Shown: positions 11,820 to 24,290 of the stretch, one piece after another
Layout of the letters: each line of letters starts with the position of its first letter
Numbering within the stretch: position 1 is the first letter of the stretch
From: Phylloscopus collybita
Taxonomy: Eukaryota; Chordata; Aves; Passeriformes; Phylloscopidae
Assembly (NCBI GenBank): GCA_027886175.1
Contig: JAJNNQ010000002.1
Coordinates: 6,630,001 to 6,694,000, forward strand
Length of the DNA: 64,000 nt
Reading direction: 5' to 3'
The notes under the pieces: generated by a model
Databases searched by the model: none
The model's input: only the letters and a program-made list of their open reading frames with translations
What the model was told of the DNA's origin: nothing
Position numbers and translations under genes: made by a program

Positions 11820-13679
11820 TGGAGAAGGCTGGCTGATGGAAAGCTGGTTCCTGATGGGGAGGCTTCCAGCTCCTGGCTCAGGGAAGATGAACACAGACTC
11901 TGACCTCTCTGTCCACTCAGATGAACCCACTTGGCCCCAGGTTGGAGGAGCAAATGCTCATAGTGAACAACTTGGCATCAACATGCACTTTACAAATAAT
12001 TTTCATAAAACACCATGCAAGGATATTTAATAACTGACATCTCAGAAAGCTGTAATAGCCTTCCAGACAGCCCATGACCAAAAAGCAGGAAAAAATTCAG
12101 CAGGTCATTTGCTATATGTTTTCCCACTGTTTTTACCTTTGCTTGCTTATTTATTTTACTAAGTTTTCTGACCTTCCTACAAAAATTGCATCAATTAATT
12201 TTACTCTTATTAAGAATAATTTACTTTTTTAAAAGTTCATCAGTCCAGACATTTTTTGATTCACCCTTAATTTAATCCCCTTCTAGTTAATTAATGGGCC
12301 TGCTGTCTCTCTAGAATGCCTTTTCCCTTTGATATACGTTTTAAAACCCTTTTAAAGTTCTTTGGTTAACTTTAAATTCTTCCCCCCCCACCCCCATCCT
12401 TATTATTTCCCCTATAATCCCTAACTGAATTTGAGTATGCTTGTTTGATTCCTTCCCCTGCCCCCTCTTGCTTTCTAATTTTGACTACAGCTTTTTTTTT
12501 CCTTTTTTTTTTTTTTTTAATTAAAAAAAATTAAAGCCTCAGATCTTTGCACAGTCCCTTATGAAGCCACGTTGGCCGCTTCTTGTTCTCTCTGTTCTTC
12601 ATTTTGAGAGGAACAGGAGTCTCTTGCAGCTTAATTATGGTTTCTTGCAGGAGTCCCCCTGCTTCCCCTTACGCTGGTGACTGTACAGTATTCCTCCTCC
12701 TCCTCTTTTCCCTCCTCCTCCTCCTTCTTCTCTGCAGACTTTTGTTAAATACAGTGTGCACAGCACATACCAACCTTTTAGATCCACCAGATTTCTCCCT
12801 CATAGATACATGCCTAAAGATTTACATCCAGGCAGATTTGTGGGGGGTTTTTTGTTTGTTTGTTTGTTTTTTTTTTTTTTTTTTTTTTTTCCTGCGCTTT
12901 GCCTTCTTTCTGGAATTAAATCCACTTCCAGAAGAACCAGAGGATGCTGCTCCTTTTGTTAGCTTCAGCATCCATTTTTTTTAAAATTGTTTTCCAGCAA
13001 CTGCAGCTTCAAGGTCACAAGTGATCCATGGGCAATGTTTTGGTGCATTTTATATATTTCACCTGAATACAGCTGAAACGAGGGCCAGATTCTGTGCAGG
13101 GGTAAATCTCTGCAGCCTTTTACTCCCTCAAACCTGCTTTCTGCAGGCAACAGTTGCGGCTCAAAGTTCCTCAAGACACTTGGGAGCGATTTCAAAGCCC
13201 TTCTAATTTTCCTGATAATATTGGCACTCCTGGGTGCTGGTTTCCTGGTAGCTTTTTTTTTTTTTTTTTCTATATATATAAACCTGCCAATGTTGATAGC
13301 TTGAGTTTCTGGAATCAACTCTCAGTCCTCATGAAGCTATTTTAATTAGAATGGGAGGGCTCTGTTAACTAAAAGTGGAAGAAATATTGATATGAGGATG
13401 CTCTGAAATGTGCTCAGCCTAGCGAGCACCTTGTAGCTCCTTGTGAATGCTGAACTATAAGAAATTTTAGACAGAGTTGGGGGTGGGTGACTTTTTTTTC
13501 TCTCCTTTTTTTCCCCACTCTTTTTTCCTCTCATTTTTCCTTCCTTTCTATTTTTTCCCTCCTCTTTTTTGTTGTTTTTTTTTTTTCCCCTTCCTCCTCC
13601 CCATTTTCCCCCCATCATCTACTATTACCACCTAAAATCTTTTGTTCTCACATCTGTAAAACACCACACTCCCAAGCCA
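11820..13679. other. Non-coding, pyrimidine-rich tracts
   Basis: Unique AT-rich sequence with T or C/T tracts at about 12489-12520, 12867-12890 (24 T), 13250-13270 and 13490-13615. The ggccagattctgtgc block near 13083-13100 resembles the end of an ancient amniote repeat but is too short to name. Confidence 0.5.
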
Positions 13680-14060
13680 CCCTTTCCACAGCACGCACGG
13701 AAACCCCGAAGGTTTGCAGCATCTTCCCCCGCCCCTGGGCTCACATTCGGTGCCTTACAGTCCCATCCTGCCTGTTTACATCCACTTGGGTTTAGTTCCT
13801 GGCTCTTTCTCCGTGCCGAGCCTTCGGCCCCGGTTCCCTCGGAGCTGCCTTTGATGCCAGCGGACCCTGGCTGGTTGGGTCCCGCCGGGACAGGAGCGGC
13901 TGAGCCGGGCTGAGCGCCTTTCCTCTTGTCCTGGCAATTGTTCCGGCTGCTCGCCGCTCCACGCTCGGATGGGTTTTCCCCTCTCCGCTGCCCGCACGGC
14001 CTCGCTTGGCTCTCACAGTCACATCCTCACACGGCGCTGCTCCGGCTTCCCCTTCAGGGA
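13680..14060. promoter_or_regulatory. Small CpG-rich island
   Basis: I count roughly 29 CpG dinucleotides in about 380 bases (for example gccgagccttcggccccgg, cgctcggatgg, cccgcacggcctcgc), while the flanks are AT-rich with few CpGs. No convincing coding frame overlaps it; frames on both strands are open for 60-120 codons but carry no recognisable motif. It may be a promoter of a non-coding transcript or an unmethylated regulatory element. Confidence 0.45.
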
Positions 14061-15079
14061 CACTTCGCCTCTGCCTCTGCAGCAGATTTTTGTCCATTTG
14101 GGGTTGGGTTTTTTGCCATCTTCTGTCGGGGCTGGGCTTTTTCTTTCTTTTTTTTTTTTTTCTTTCTCAGAGTGAGCATTGTTGTGCAGGCTGCCCCAAT
14201 ATTGATTCCCAGTCCTTCCGGACTCTTATTTTATTTCATTCAATGTTGGCACCATATGGCAGCTATGGCAACTGAATATATAACCCTATTCAGTTTCTGA
14301 CTCCAGTCTGGTCTGTTAAAGGGCTTCATGTTCTGGTCTGGAGAAAAAAAAAAGTGATTCTTATAGCACATAGTGGTAGAGAAGTTCAGATAACACTTTG
14401 CTGCCTTTAGAGTTCCCCTTTTCTGATATGACAAACAAAAAAAAAGAACATAGATATATTTTACAGGGTTTTAAATAGGACAAAGATACATGCTACTGAA
14501 AGAGTAACAGGTTAGTTTGAATTAATAACGCAGTTGTAGCATATATAAAATCACAACGTGTGTAGGGCCCACCAGCAATATATTTGTGGTTATTTTTGTT
14601 TGACTGTACTTGCAGAGAAAGCTGTAACCCACTGCTTCTCGGGAAGCCAGCTGCTAATAAAGAACCTGACTAATAAAGGGCAGAAATAAATGTCTGAGGG
14701 AAATATTTAAAAGCATGCCAGTGACTTAGGGACATGTGTCAGTTGGGACACATCATTTATTTAGGCATTCTCAGAAATGGCAAGTGGAGCGCGCGCTCGC
14801 TCACATGAGCAGTTCTACTCGTGCACTGCCTTTGAATTCAAGTTAAGGTTACTCATGTGCATAACTCTCCTCAGGACTGGGCCCTACGGCTGTTTCTTCC
14901 TCCTGAAAAGATACTGAGGGAACTAATTTTTCTGATGATTAATCTCAAACGCTGCACCTGCAGTGCCTGCTTTCACTTGAATGAGAAGAGATTGATTTAT
15001 CTAGCTATCTTTCTGTCTGTCTCATTATCCATCTCCCGTAGCACCGCAGTACCCCAGAAAATGATGACGAACTTATCTT
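14061..15079. other. Non-coding, no gene recognised
   Basis: AT-rich unique sequence with short T and A runs (14146-14161, 14342-14352, 14435-14444). An alternating gcgcgcgctcgctc patch lies near 14789-14802. No coding support. Confidence 0.5.
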
Positions 15080-15262
15080 CCCAACAGCTGTATGGGGCAG
15101 GGCGGAATTATCTCCACTTGCCAGATGGGGAGATCGAGGTAGGAATCAGCAAAGTGACATGCCTGAGGTCATGTAAGAAGTTAGTGTCAAAGCCAGGCAG
15201 TGCAAAGAGCTTCCTGGAATCCCAGACCCATGCCATAATTCCTGTGCCATCCAACAGATTTT
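15080..15262 (-). mobile_element. MIR (CORE-SINE) fossil
   Basis: The plus strand reads as the reverse of a MIR: ttatctccacttgccagatg, gggagatcgaggt, aaagtgacatgcctgaggtc (the leaves-few-bases form of ACTTGCCCAAGGTCA), agttagtgtcaaagcc, then gaatcccagaccc. Order and spacing match the MIR core and its tRNA-related part. It is an ancient amniote SINE, heavily mutated, with no coding capacity. Confidence 0.7.
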
Positions 15263-15679
15263 AGATGCCTGGCAAAGAATTAACAAACCCTGCTGCTTGA
15301 ACACTTCATGGTGGAGCAAACCTCGCTGTGGTCCAGCATTGCAGATATCCCACACCGCTGCTTGAGCAGAGAGCTGCAAAACACACCTGCCCTGGCAAGG
15401 GAGCTGCAGGGGAATAGAAGAAAGGAGCAGCTTTTCCTGTGCTTTAAGAATATGAAAATACCACTATCAAAGTTATGATAAAAAGTAGACATCTCCTGAG
15501 GTTCCTCCCGTGATCCCTGTGGTGCGGGACTCCAGTTGGCAGGAGCAGCAGTGGGGAGAGTGAGCATGGGGGGCTGGTTAGGGGGAGCCCAGGGATGAGT
15601 GTGGCACAGACAGAGCAGGGTCGGGGTCTCTTGTGGGTGGGTGAATATGTGAGGGGACAGTTGGGTGTTCCCACTGTTG
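15263..15679. other. Non-coding, no gene recognised
   Basis: Mixed unique sequence. A minus-strand frame of 147 codons (15280-15723) has no motif and low plausibility. Confidence 0.5.
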
Positions 15680-16196
15680 CCTTTTTCCCAACCTGGAAAT
15701 GAAACTCGGGATAATTTTAGCAAGGAGGTAATAGAAAAGGGGATTCTTATTTGAAGGCCTTCAGAGGCAGTTATGGAAAGATGTCAACAAAAGCCCACCC
15801 CTCCAAGGGTGAATACAGTTTTATAGGTTTTAGAAAATTAGCATAGTTGATAAAAAGCACCAATTAGGAGGACAAGTGGTGATGTAATTCTCCCCCAGGT
15901 CAAGCCCCTTCTCTGGGGTCCCTCCCTCAGCACTGGCTGTACTTTGTCCATGGAAATGTATCTCAAAGGGTTGTTCTAGGCCTTGGTAGCCAGGAAGAAC
16001 CAAGACTGGTTAGGGACCTTGTACCTCCCAGAGCCTGGAGCTCTGGAATTTGCTTTGTCATTCTGCCTAAGGAAAGGCCATTGCAAGTACTGGGAAAACT
16101 AGCCACTAATACAATAGACTACAGAGCTACAAATATTTGTGCTAAGAATACAGGAAACATATAAATGAAAAAAAAGGCAAAAACCAACAGGCATCA
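15680..16196 (-). mobile_element. Probable solo LTR (ERVK-like), boundaries approximate
   Basis: The stretch has an LTR-like layout in reverse: a tgttgcc edge, a cttatttgaaggcc block, a TATA-like box on the minus strand (gttttatagg at about 15818-15827), a body with no open frame, and an end near accaacaggcatca. It resembles passerine ERVK-type LTRs. I could not confirm a target-site duplication, so both ends and the family are tentative. Confidence 0.45.
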
Positions 16197-16199
16197 TCG

Positions 16200-18630
16200 C
16201 CACCTGGATAAATGGCAATCCAGTCAGATTCCAGTCCTGGCCATGCTGTGTGGAGAGTGAGCCCTTGTGCCAACCCCCCTTATGCAGTGTTTTTGCAGGA
16301 ATATTTCAACATTCCTGGGTGTGATTCCCTGCCAGTACTGAGGGCTTTTCAAACAGACATGCAAGTCCATCCATCTTCCAAGGTGAACCAACAGACCAGG
16401 TGGTACACCTGGGGGAACCTGTGCTTTTTGTCTGACTCCAAATCACACCTCAAATACAGGCTCCTCTTAGGTGTAGCTCAGTTTCTGACCGTCCCTGGTG
16501 CTTCCCATCCTGCTCTATGAGTCCCAAACAGCTGAAGTGCAGATCTGACCTGCTCCTGACAGGATCTGACTTCCTGGTAATGCCAGGAGCATGCCATGAG
16601 AGAGGTCATCTGACAAACTCTCAGGCAGAGGAGGGGACATTTTTGCAGATATTGGTAAAGGCAGACACCAGCCAGAGCGCTGAGCCCGGAGCAGTGACAC
16701 TGAAATTTCAGGCTTGACAAGATGAACTCCTATAGCCAAAAGCAAAACAGCATTAAATGACATTCCAAAAGCATGACTTTTAACTAACTTTTATCCTGTC
16801 CCAGTGCCCAGTAGCATCTCCTGCCTCCAGGACCAGGACACTGTGGTGCCCACCAGCTGAAGGTGGTGGCCCTGTGATGCTTGGACACGCTCTGGCCAGG
16901 TGTCAATGAGGCTGCTGGGGACAGCAGAGCCCACAACACAGCCAGCCTCATTCTCCTGCCCCAGCCCCAGCCAGGTCCCAGGGGATATCTCTACTGAAGG
17001 CACTAACTTTTCCAGGCATGTCAGCCCCATTACTTTCAACAGTGCTACAAGCAGGGAGGACCTCACCTTTCTTTTTTCTTAATGTGTGCCTTAATGTGCA
17101 GTCGATGGGGATAGTTATCCTGTCAGAGGCCTGGTGTGAGCGGGGCCTGATCGGCCCTGGCAGCCAGCAATAGCTCTTCGCAGGCCGCTTTGTAGTGTGC
17201 ACCCAAGTATTACAAACCTGGGCCCAATACAAATAAATAATTAAGCGCATTTCCCGGGGCAAGAAAACGAAGACTTGGAGTTGTGGCAAGAATGAATAAG
17301 TACGAGACCTCTAGGCCTGCAGTGCGTGCACGCAGCCTGTGACTGACAGTGGGTTTCTTGCAGCCATCACATCAAAGACTCCAGGAAACTGCTGTGCTGG
17401 ATGTCACTGGGAGGAGAGGAGAGGCTCCTCCAGAGAGGGGGACCCGGCAGGCCAGGTGGGGGCTGTAAAGCAATTCGTGGTGCTTGGAAAATAAGGGAAA
17501 ATTTTACAGGAAAATTTGCTGTTCTTCAGGCAGCACCATCAGTTCTAGCACGGTGGTCTTCAAGCGAAGGGGAAGGTAAAGGCCTTCCTCTCCTCAGCCT
17601 CAGAGGTGGAGGGTGGGCATGTGACAAACCAGATGGACCCCAAGGGAGAAGTGAATTGTCACCTGTGTCCCCACAAAGCTCCTGGCTCCCTCCAGGGTTG
17701 GGTCTCCTCCCATCTCCCACTTTTCACCTGTTCTTCCTGTCCCACTCCTGTCAGGACTCAGGGCTTCCTCATATCCTCAGAAACATTGCTACAAGCCTTA
17801 AGAAAGGAAGGAGCTCCAATCCCCAATGCTAAAGATCCTCCCATCATGTAGGATGCTGTGCTGGGGGTGCCTGGAACTGCCCCTTGATACTTGGGGCTCT
17901 TGGGAGTTGTGCTGGGAAAATGGGTCAGCATAAAAGCCATCCTTTTCTGGACCATACCTGGGATGCCTCCTAAATGTACTTCCAATATATAAAACAGTGT
18001 GGGGATGGTTGGGCATGGGCAGCAAGAAGGCTTCACACACACATCTGTGCTCAGCCTTCTCCCACAGAGGGAAGGAGCCAAAATTAGGCTCCCCAAAAAT
18101 TCATCCATTTCTTCAGCCAGGCTATTTTGAGGCCAGTTAGGGTCTCTGGAGAGGTTTCTCCATTTTGGAACACATCACCTTTGGGGCAAGGTCTGAATCT
18201 TGCAGCAGATTGACACAGCACAAAACATTGCCAAAGCATCACGCAGGTCTGCACATTCACCACCAGCTCCACCACAGGCTGTTGTAAAACAGACACCTGG
18301 TATCCCTGTTTGAGTTTGCATTTTGGCCTTACCTTTTTCAACAAACTGAGTTTTTCCCCTTCTCTCCCTGTAAGTTGGTTTAAACTTAGCTTTTATTTCA
18401 TTTCCTCCAGGGATATTGGCTTCTGTTTGATTTTGTAAATAACTTCTCTCCCCTTTGAGGAGAAAAGAAGTGCAGCCCAATGTTTCCTGCATCCCACAGC
18501 AGTGATTACAGTACCACTTGCACTGCTGTTATGGTTGTTTGGGGGAAGGACTCTCAACACTTTTCTTTGTTTTGAACAACTTTGCTAGTTTGTTCAGTTG
18601 TTTTTATTAAAAATTCCTCTAAAAGATAAT
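16200..18630. other. Non-coding, no gene recognised
   Basis: Mixed-composition unique sequence. Open frames (for example 17401-17832 plus) are low-complexity and carry no recognisable domain. No RNA gene or clear transposon is seen. Confidence 0.5.
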
Positions 18631-18634
18631 TCTT

Positions 18635-18830
18635 AAAAACAAACAAACACCAAAACAAACAAACAAACAAAACCACCACCACCAAAAAAACCCACAAACA
18701 AACAAAAAAACCCCAACAACAACAACAACAACAACAACAAAAAAAAACCAAACCAAAAAAACACACACACAAAAAAAAAAAAAACCACAAAAAAACAAAA
18801 CCAAACAAAACAAAAGCACCAAACCCCAAA
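18635..18830. repeat. AAAC-rich low-complexity tract
   Basis: Imperfect (CAAA)n, (CAA)n and (ACC)n units, about 200 bases and nearly free of G and T on the plus strand. The long minus-strand frame over it (F, V, C, W-rich) is an artefact of composition. Confidence 0.9.
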
Positions 18831-20420
18831 ACATTAGCAACAGTACTTAATTTTGCCTGGTACATGTAAGTCTCTCTCCTCCTGTGCTTAGCTGGTTTAG
18901 GTTCTCCTCCTTCCAGTTCCTGGTACCCCTTGTGCCTTGTGCAGTCCTACTCTAACTCCTGATCCACGTTAGATCTTTTCTCTCTCTTGTTTTTATTCTC
19001 CTGTTTCCTCACTCCTTAGGTTTTATTCAGCTTTTCTGCCTCTGCCTCAGCCTTTCTCTTCTTTTGCACAGCCTGGCTCCTCCCCAGGGCTTCCCCTTTT
19101 CCTTCTCCCTGGGATTTTGGATCCTGTCCTGGAGAAGACACAAGCACTCAGAAGGACACAACTGATTTGGAAGGGACAGTGGCACAGAGTCCTCATTTTC
19201 AGAGAAGGCAGGGACAAAACCTGAGCGTTTTGGACATGTACGAACCTCAGAGTAACAAACGTGCTGTGTAACATCAAAAGGTTGGTGCTTCCATTGTCAG
19301 ACACATCCATCTGACACCATTCAATTCACAGCTTTTCTCTATGAGCCAAGGATCCATGTCTTCTGAAGCTACAAATGACTCTGTGGACAAGCTTTTTCTG
19401 GTCTGAGTGGTCCTGGGCTTGCCCAAGAAGAAGAAGAAGAGCTGGATGTTGAGAGGGATGTTGTGATTCCAGGTCTCAGAGACACAAAAAGCAGAACTAA
19501 ATTTGAAAAATCCCACTCTTATTGATTTCTGATGGATTGTGTCTGTCAGGAAGCTTGGAGCTATGCTATCCTGGAGCAGAGCTTTGTGTTTTCCTTCCTA
19601 AAATTAATTTCTTTCAGATCTTTCCCCTTTGTAGGAGGAAGATGGAAAATACACTGAAAAGAGAAAACCTAAGCTGTGTATTTTAGGTATAATGCATTCA
19701 TCATCCAAAATGGGATCCTGAACAAGAGCTGCTAGAGATGGTACCTGGTGATGAAAAGACTGTTTCTAGGCCAGGAAACTTGCAGACAAAATAGAAAGAT
19801 GTTCCTGTTGATACAGACAATGTCCATGCAGTGAAAATAATCTGATGATTTGTTCTCAACTTGTGCAAGAAAACCTCAGGATACTAGATGAGTTGCCTTG
19901 ATTTGTTAACGAATTTTTATATGGAGATCTCAGCTCTTTATATGTTTCTATACAACCCAGCTTTTCCAAGAATCACCCGTTCTTAAAAAGTCTAAGTCAA
20001 CTTCTTTATTCTCTCTGAAGCATCTCTTAGAATTGCCTTCAGGTAGTAGAGAACAATGAAAAAGTCTTTTGAAATAGAAAAGCTTAGACTTTTTGAGGTG
20101 TATTTTAAATGAACCCTCTGTGTCCCACTGAGGTTCATTCATTTCTGCTATCCAGATTTATGGAAGCAGAGTCTAAAAACCTGAAAGCATTGCTGTAAAT
20201 GGCCACTCATGGTGGGGTTTTGAAGACAATCTCAGAAAACCCCTGGTGGCTCCAACCCACATTTTGGATACAAAGCTGTGGCTATATATCCAAGGTACCA
20301 CAAAACTTCAGCTACATGCTTATCTTCCTTGAGTCACCCTGTAAATAAATGACCAGAAGGACAGGCCATACAATCACTCCTGCCTTACTGCTTGTGGCAA
20401 CTGGAACTGTCTGGACAACA
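18831..20420. other. Non-coding, no gene recognised
   Basis: Unique sequence with a short aagaagaagaag patch near 19427. No supported feature. Confidence 0.5.
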
Positions 20421-20421
20421 A

Positions 20422-20543
20422 TCCAGCTTGGATGTGGCTCTGAACAACCTGGTCTGGTAGAAGGTGTCCCTGCCCATGGATCATCTAGGAGCTGGATGAT
20501 CTTTAAGGCCCCTTCCAACTCAATCCATTCTATAATTCTGTGA
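20422..20543 (+). mobile_element. CR1 LINE 3' terminal fragment
   Basis: Contains caacctggtctggtagaagg, tgtccctgcccatgg, ggatgatctttaaggcccc, ttccaactcaatccattcta and a terminal attctgtgat. This is the order of the avian CR1 3' untranslated end. Only the last 120 bases are present (5'-truncated). Confidence 0.9.
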
Positions 20544-22480
20544 TAACTGTGTGTGTGTTTCCTGTGCTTAGAAGTCACTCTTCCTAATTTCTTGCACAGC
20601 CAAGACAAGGTCCTGATCTCCATGGGGCAGGTGCAGCGTTGTCCACGCAGACACCAACTTACTGCTGAGACCCCTGATAAGGAAGTGGAACCTACCTGCC
20701 TTCCTGAATGCAGCCGTGACAAATCAGCTTCCAGTCAAGGTAAACTAATGTTTTATTAAAAACTATTGTCACATAGAACTAAAATCCAAAGCTGTGAAGT
20801 ATAAAAGAGGCTTTCAAGCAATCTTCCCTTGAACTGTGGCAGCTTAAGTCTTGTTGCCATTGCTCAAGCGCATCAGGAAATCGTTTGAAGGGCTCAAAGG
20901 TTAAGAATCTGTGTTTTCATCTGCACAGAAAAGCGAAAGATCAGATGGTTGACCTCAGCTATTTGTGTTTTGTCTTTTTATCATCATCTTCAAATGAATC
21001 AAGGAGCTGTTCATTCAGTTTCATGAGGGCAAGGCTTTCCTAGATGTAGCCAGGGTTGTTTACAGGTTTTTCAGGAGAGATGGAAGACCTATCCCAAAGA
21101 GAAACATCCAGAGGTTGTGATAGTCTTTGTTATTTCCGTCACTGTATTGTTTCAGGAGCCCCCTGAAATTACATAGCCCATGACATTAAGTTTTGTACCA
21201 ATATGTAATAAAAAATATTACCTCCATCCTTACTTTTTGGAGAAGGAAAATAGGTACCAAATAAACAGATTGGGCAGCAGGATGGAGGAACATCTCCCAC
21301 AATGGAGACCTTGCAAAGTCAGTCAGAGGTGAGTGACTGCTTGTGCCTACACTGCATCCCATCTGGTGTCCACTAAGGAGACAGCAGCTCTCTCTTATTC
21401 CGTATGTGGGTACTCCAAGGCTTTCTTCCAGTACTTTTTAAATATCCACAGTGCAGCAGTTCTGGTCAGAATAAACAAGGGTGACAAAATCCCCACTGAG
21501 AAGAAGTAGTCTTAACCTAAAATGACTCTTCTTATCTTGGAGAGAAGATATCTACTCCTTTCTAGGTATCTCACTTTCCTATTCCTTAGAAGTTCTGTGT
21601 GGGAAAGGGCTGCAGGCAGACAGATAGACATTCATCCTTTTTTGAATCTGAGACACAGCAGACAGGGGGCTTTCCTGAGAACTTAGGGCGTGACTGTACA
21701 GGAGAAGAATAAACATATGAATGAATATGTGAATATGTGAGGGTCACTCATTTTAGGAAGATGAGGCAATCTGAAAACAGGGATTTCCCTATGCACTATG
21801 CTATGCTATCACACCAGAAAGCCTCACAACCACAACCTGCCCTAGTTCACATATTTCCAAATGTTCTCACTGCCCTCAAGTGTCCCCAACACAAGTGTGG
21901 CTCAGCCCAGAATGACCTTGGCTGTCATCCTTCCATGTGCTGCCTTGAAGTGTCCTGGCTGTACTCAGCACCAGCAGCTGATTTCTCACCCTAGTTTCAA
22001 GCTTGGAAGATAGCTGTTCCCTCTGGGAAAGTGCTCTGGTGTGTTCAGGCTGCCTGAGGAGGAGCACAGTCAAAGGTCAAATGAAACATGACTCAGCCTC
22101 AGAAAACACCAAGCATCTTGAAATCCCTTTTATGATCTTACCTGGTCATGTAAAGTCAAGTCTTGAAAGTCAAAGCAAAATTACTCTGAGGAAACCAACC
22201 TCACATATTCCCACAATCCCTGGGATTCAGGCATCATTACCATTCTCTCAGGCTGTGCCATCAGCAGGTGACCAAAAATCCCTCTGCTTCCAAGTGGGTA
22301 AAACATGGCCAGGAAGGCTCTGGTTAACACAGAGACAAAGTCCATTCCAGGTAGGTGAGTGCTAAAGTACCAGGTGAGTGTTGGAGTTTAATTAAATATG
22401 GGAAGCTTCCTTAGGAAAGGTAGCACCACAGGCTGGGGGCTGAGGGCTGGCACCACTGCCTACACTGGGATTAGGCACAC
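20544..22480. other. Non-coding, no gene recognised
   Basis: Unique sequence. Short frames on both strands lack motifs. The minus-strand H-T-E-L at about 21585 is followed by more codons rather than a stop and is not the CNPY1 tail. Confidence 0.5.
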
Positions 22481-22557
22481 AGGAAGGAAGGAAGGAAGGA
22501 AGGAAGGAAGGAAGGAAGGAAGGAAGGAAGGAAGGAAGGAAGGAAGGAAGGAAGGAA
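22481..22557. repeat. (AAGG)n tetranucleotide array, about 19 units
   Basis: A pure GGAA/AAGG repeat of 77 bases. It marks the left edge of the block in which I see almost no transposons. Confidence 0.97.
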
Positions 22558-22559
22558 TC

Positions 22560-23790
22560 TGAAACCATAAAGCCTTCCAAACCTAGATAATTCAGTTTTG
22601 TATTCTGAAATTCACTGGCAATGGGGGAATTCGGAGGGAAGGACATACATGAAATATACTGATAAGAAAAGCCACACAGCGAGCACTTCTCCATCTCCTC
22701 CCTACCTTTAGCCCTATCTAGGCCCAAGGCACCCAGAGGCTCATGCAAGGTGCTGGAGTGCTCTCTTTGCATCCACTAGTCATAAATTCCACAGATTAGG
22801 AATGATACTGATTCTTCTTTTTCTGGAAGAGTCAGGAGTATCTAGCTGGATGAAATGGACTGTATTTTGCAGTTCACTCTGTGTGCTGCAATGGTCAGAG
22901 CCGTGGGCTGGGTGCACAACCACACTGCCCTGCTTCTGGCCAACATAGCTGAGCACAGCTCAGAAAACCCCTAACTCAGATAAATGCAGTGAAAATGTGA
23001 ATATTTAGTCATAATGATATAGGTTACATAGGGAAAGAAGTTGAGACAAGGCTCCATCTCCTTTGGTATAAGTGAACAGGCTTTTAATCAATCTTTTTTG
23101 TCCCCAAATAATACTTTCTAGTAATTTACCATCCCTGTGGAGGCCAGAAGAGATGGTGACGTGGTTAAGACTTGGCCATGGCAGGGCAAAGGTGTTTAAT
23201 GTCTGCCCATTCTCAACCTGTGTTAATGAGGGAGCAGTGATCCTGCATCGGCTGGAGTGTGATGAGCACTGGTGAATTAACTCTGCTGCTTGTGCAAGAC
23301 CAGGCAGAGGATCCCAATCCTGACCAGGGCTGAGAGCCACCCCTCCAACACAGCTCTTGATGAACAACAGTCACAATGAAACTCAAACACAAAACAGATC
23401 AGCTCAAGGTAACCTGGGCAAGGTGAGCTGTGTGACACACTCGGCACAGCGCTCAACCTTCACTTCCCAGGGTCATGCTGAAAATGACATCGCAGCCCTC
23501 AGTCCCCATCAACAGCAAATGGCTGGTGCTGACCTTGTGTTGGGTGTGTTCGGCCCTGATAGCTGTGGCAGCCAGACACTGCTCCTGTCCTTCTGCAAGG
23601 CTGGTGCTGGCTGGAGCTGGGCCCTGGCCTCAGGAATTTGCAGAATTGATCAACATGTGCAGCCAGGTAAATACAGCCCTGCCAAGCACTAAGCCTTTTT
23701 GAACTCTCACCTTTTGCTCATATCACATTTAATATGACAAGGAAGATCTTTTTCCTTTTTTTCCCCTACCATTTAAGAAACACTGCCATA
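22560..23790. other. Non-coding, no gene recognised
   Basis: Unique sequence of mixed composition, with no supported gene, RNA or transposon. Confidence 0.5.
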
Positions 23791-23799
23791 TTGAAATCT

Positions 23800-24290
23800 T
23801 TTTCTTTCTTCCTTCATTAATGTCTGTGTCACCTCAAGGGTTGTTGTAATTCCTTATTGGCTGCCCTTCTAGAATTTGCTTTAAGAAAACTTCAGCTAGT
23901 TTTCAATGTGGCTGCGAGGTTAACTAGAAATAGAAAATGTCATGAACATGCTGGATATATATCCCTTCTGCTTCCCTGCCACTAAGCCAGCTTTTCATAA
24001 AGTTTGAAACCGATATTAATATTTAACTTTTAACTCACAAGATCTTTCATGGTCTCAGCTCTGCTTAATTAGCTGACATTTAGCTCCCTCTATTCCACGG
24101 CATACACCTAGGAGTCCTTGGGTACTGGTTTATTAACATTCCCCAAAGTAGATTGGAGCAGGCGGTTACCAGAACCTTTATCAATTGCTCCCGAAGGCGA
24201 TGGAATTTATTGCTGAATGCCATTAAACCAGCCAGGTCTGTAAATATGGTTAAAGGCACGAAGACATTCTTGTTTTCCAAAGCCTCTCGC
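23800..24290 (+). mobile_element. Possible ancient L2/CR1-clade LINE fossil
   Basis: The plus-strand frame around 24175-24285 reads R-R-R-W-N-L-L-L-N-A-I-K-P-A-R-S-V, then V-K-G-T-K-T-F-L-F-S-K. This resembles the conserved tail of L2-type reverse transcriptase ORFs (R-x-W-N-x-L-P-x-x-I-R-x-A-x-S-L then F-K-x-x-L-K-T-x-L-F). Upstream, ttgctttaagaaaacttcag and ggctgcgaggttaactagaa fit the Q-L-x-x-N-x-A-A-R-L-x-T-R block, and atctttcatggtctcagc fits K-x-L-H-G-L. Frames are broken and similarity is weak. It may equally be retained as a conserved non-coding element. Confidence 0.4.

Noticed and set aside
21580..21600. Minus-strand H-T-E-L considered as the CNPY1 C-terminus
   Set aside because: It is followed by further codons instead of a stop and is not preceded by D-L-C or a splice acceptor.
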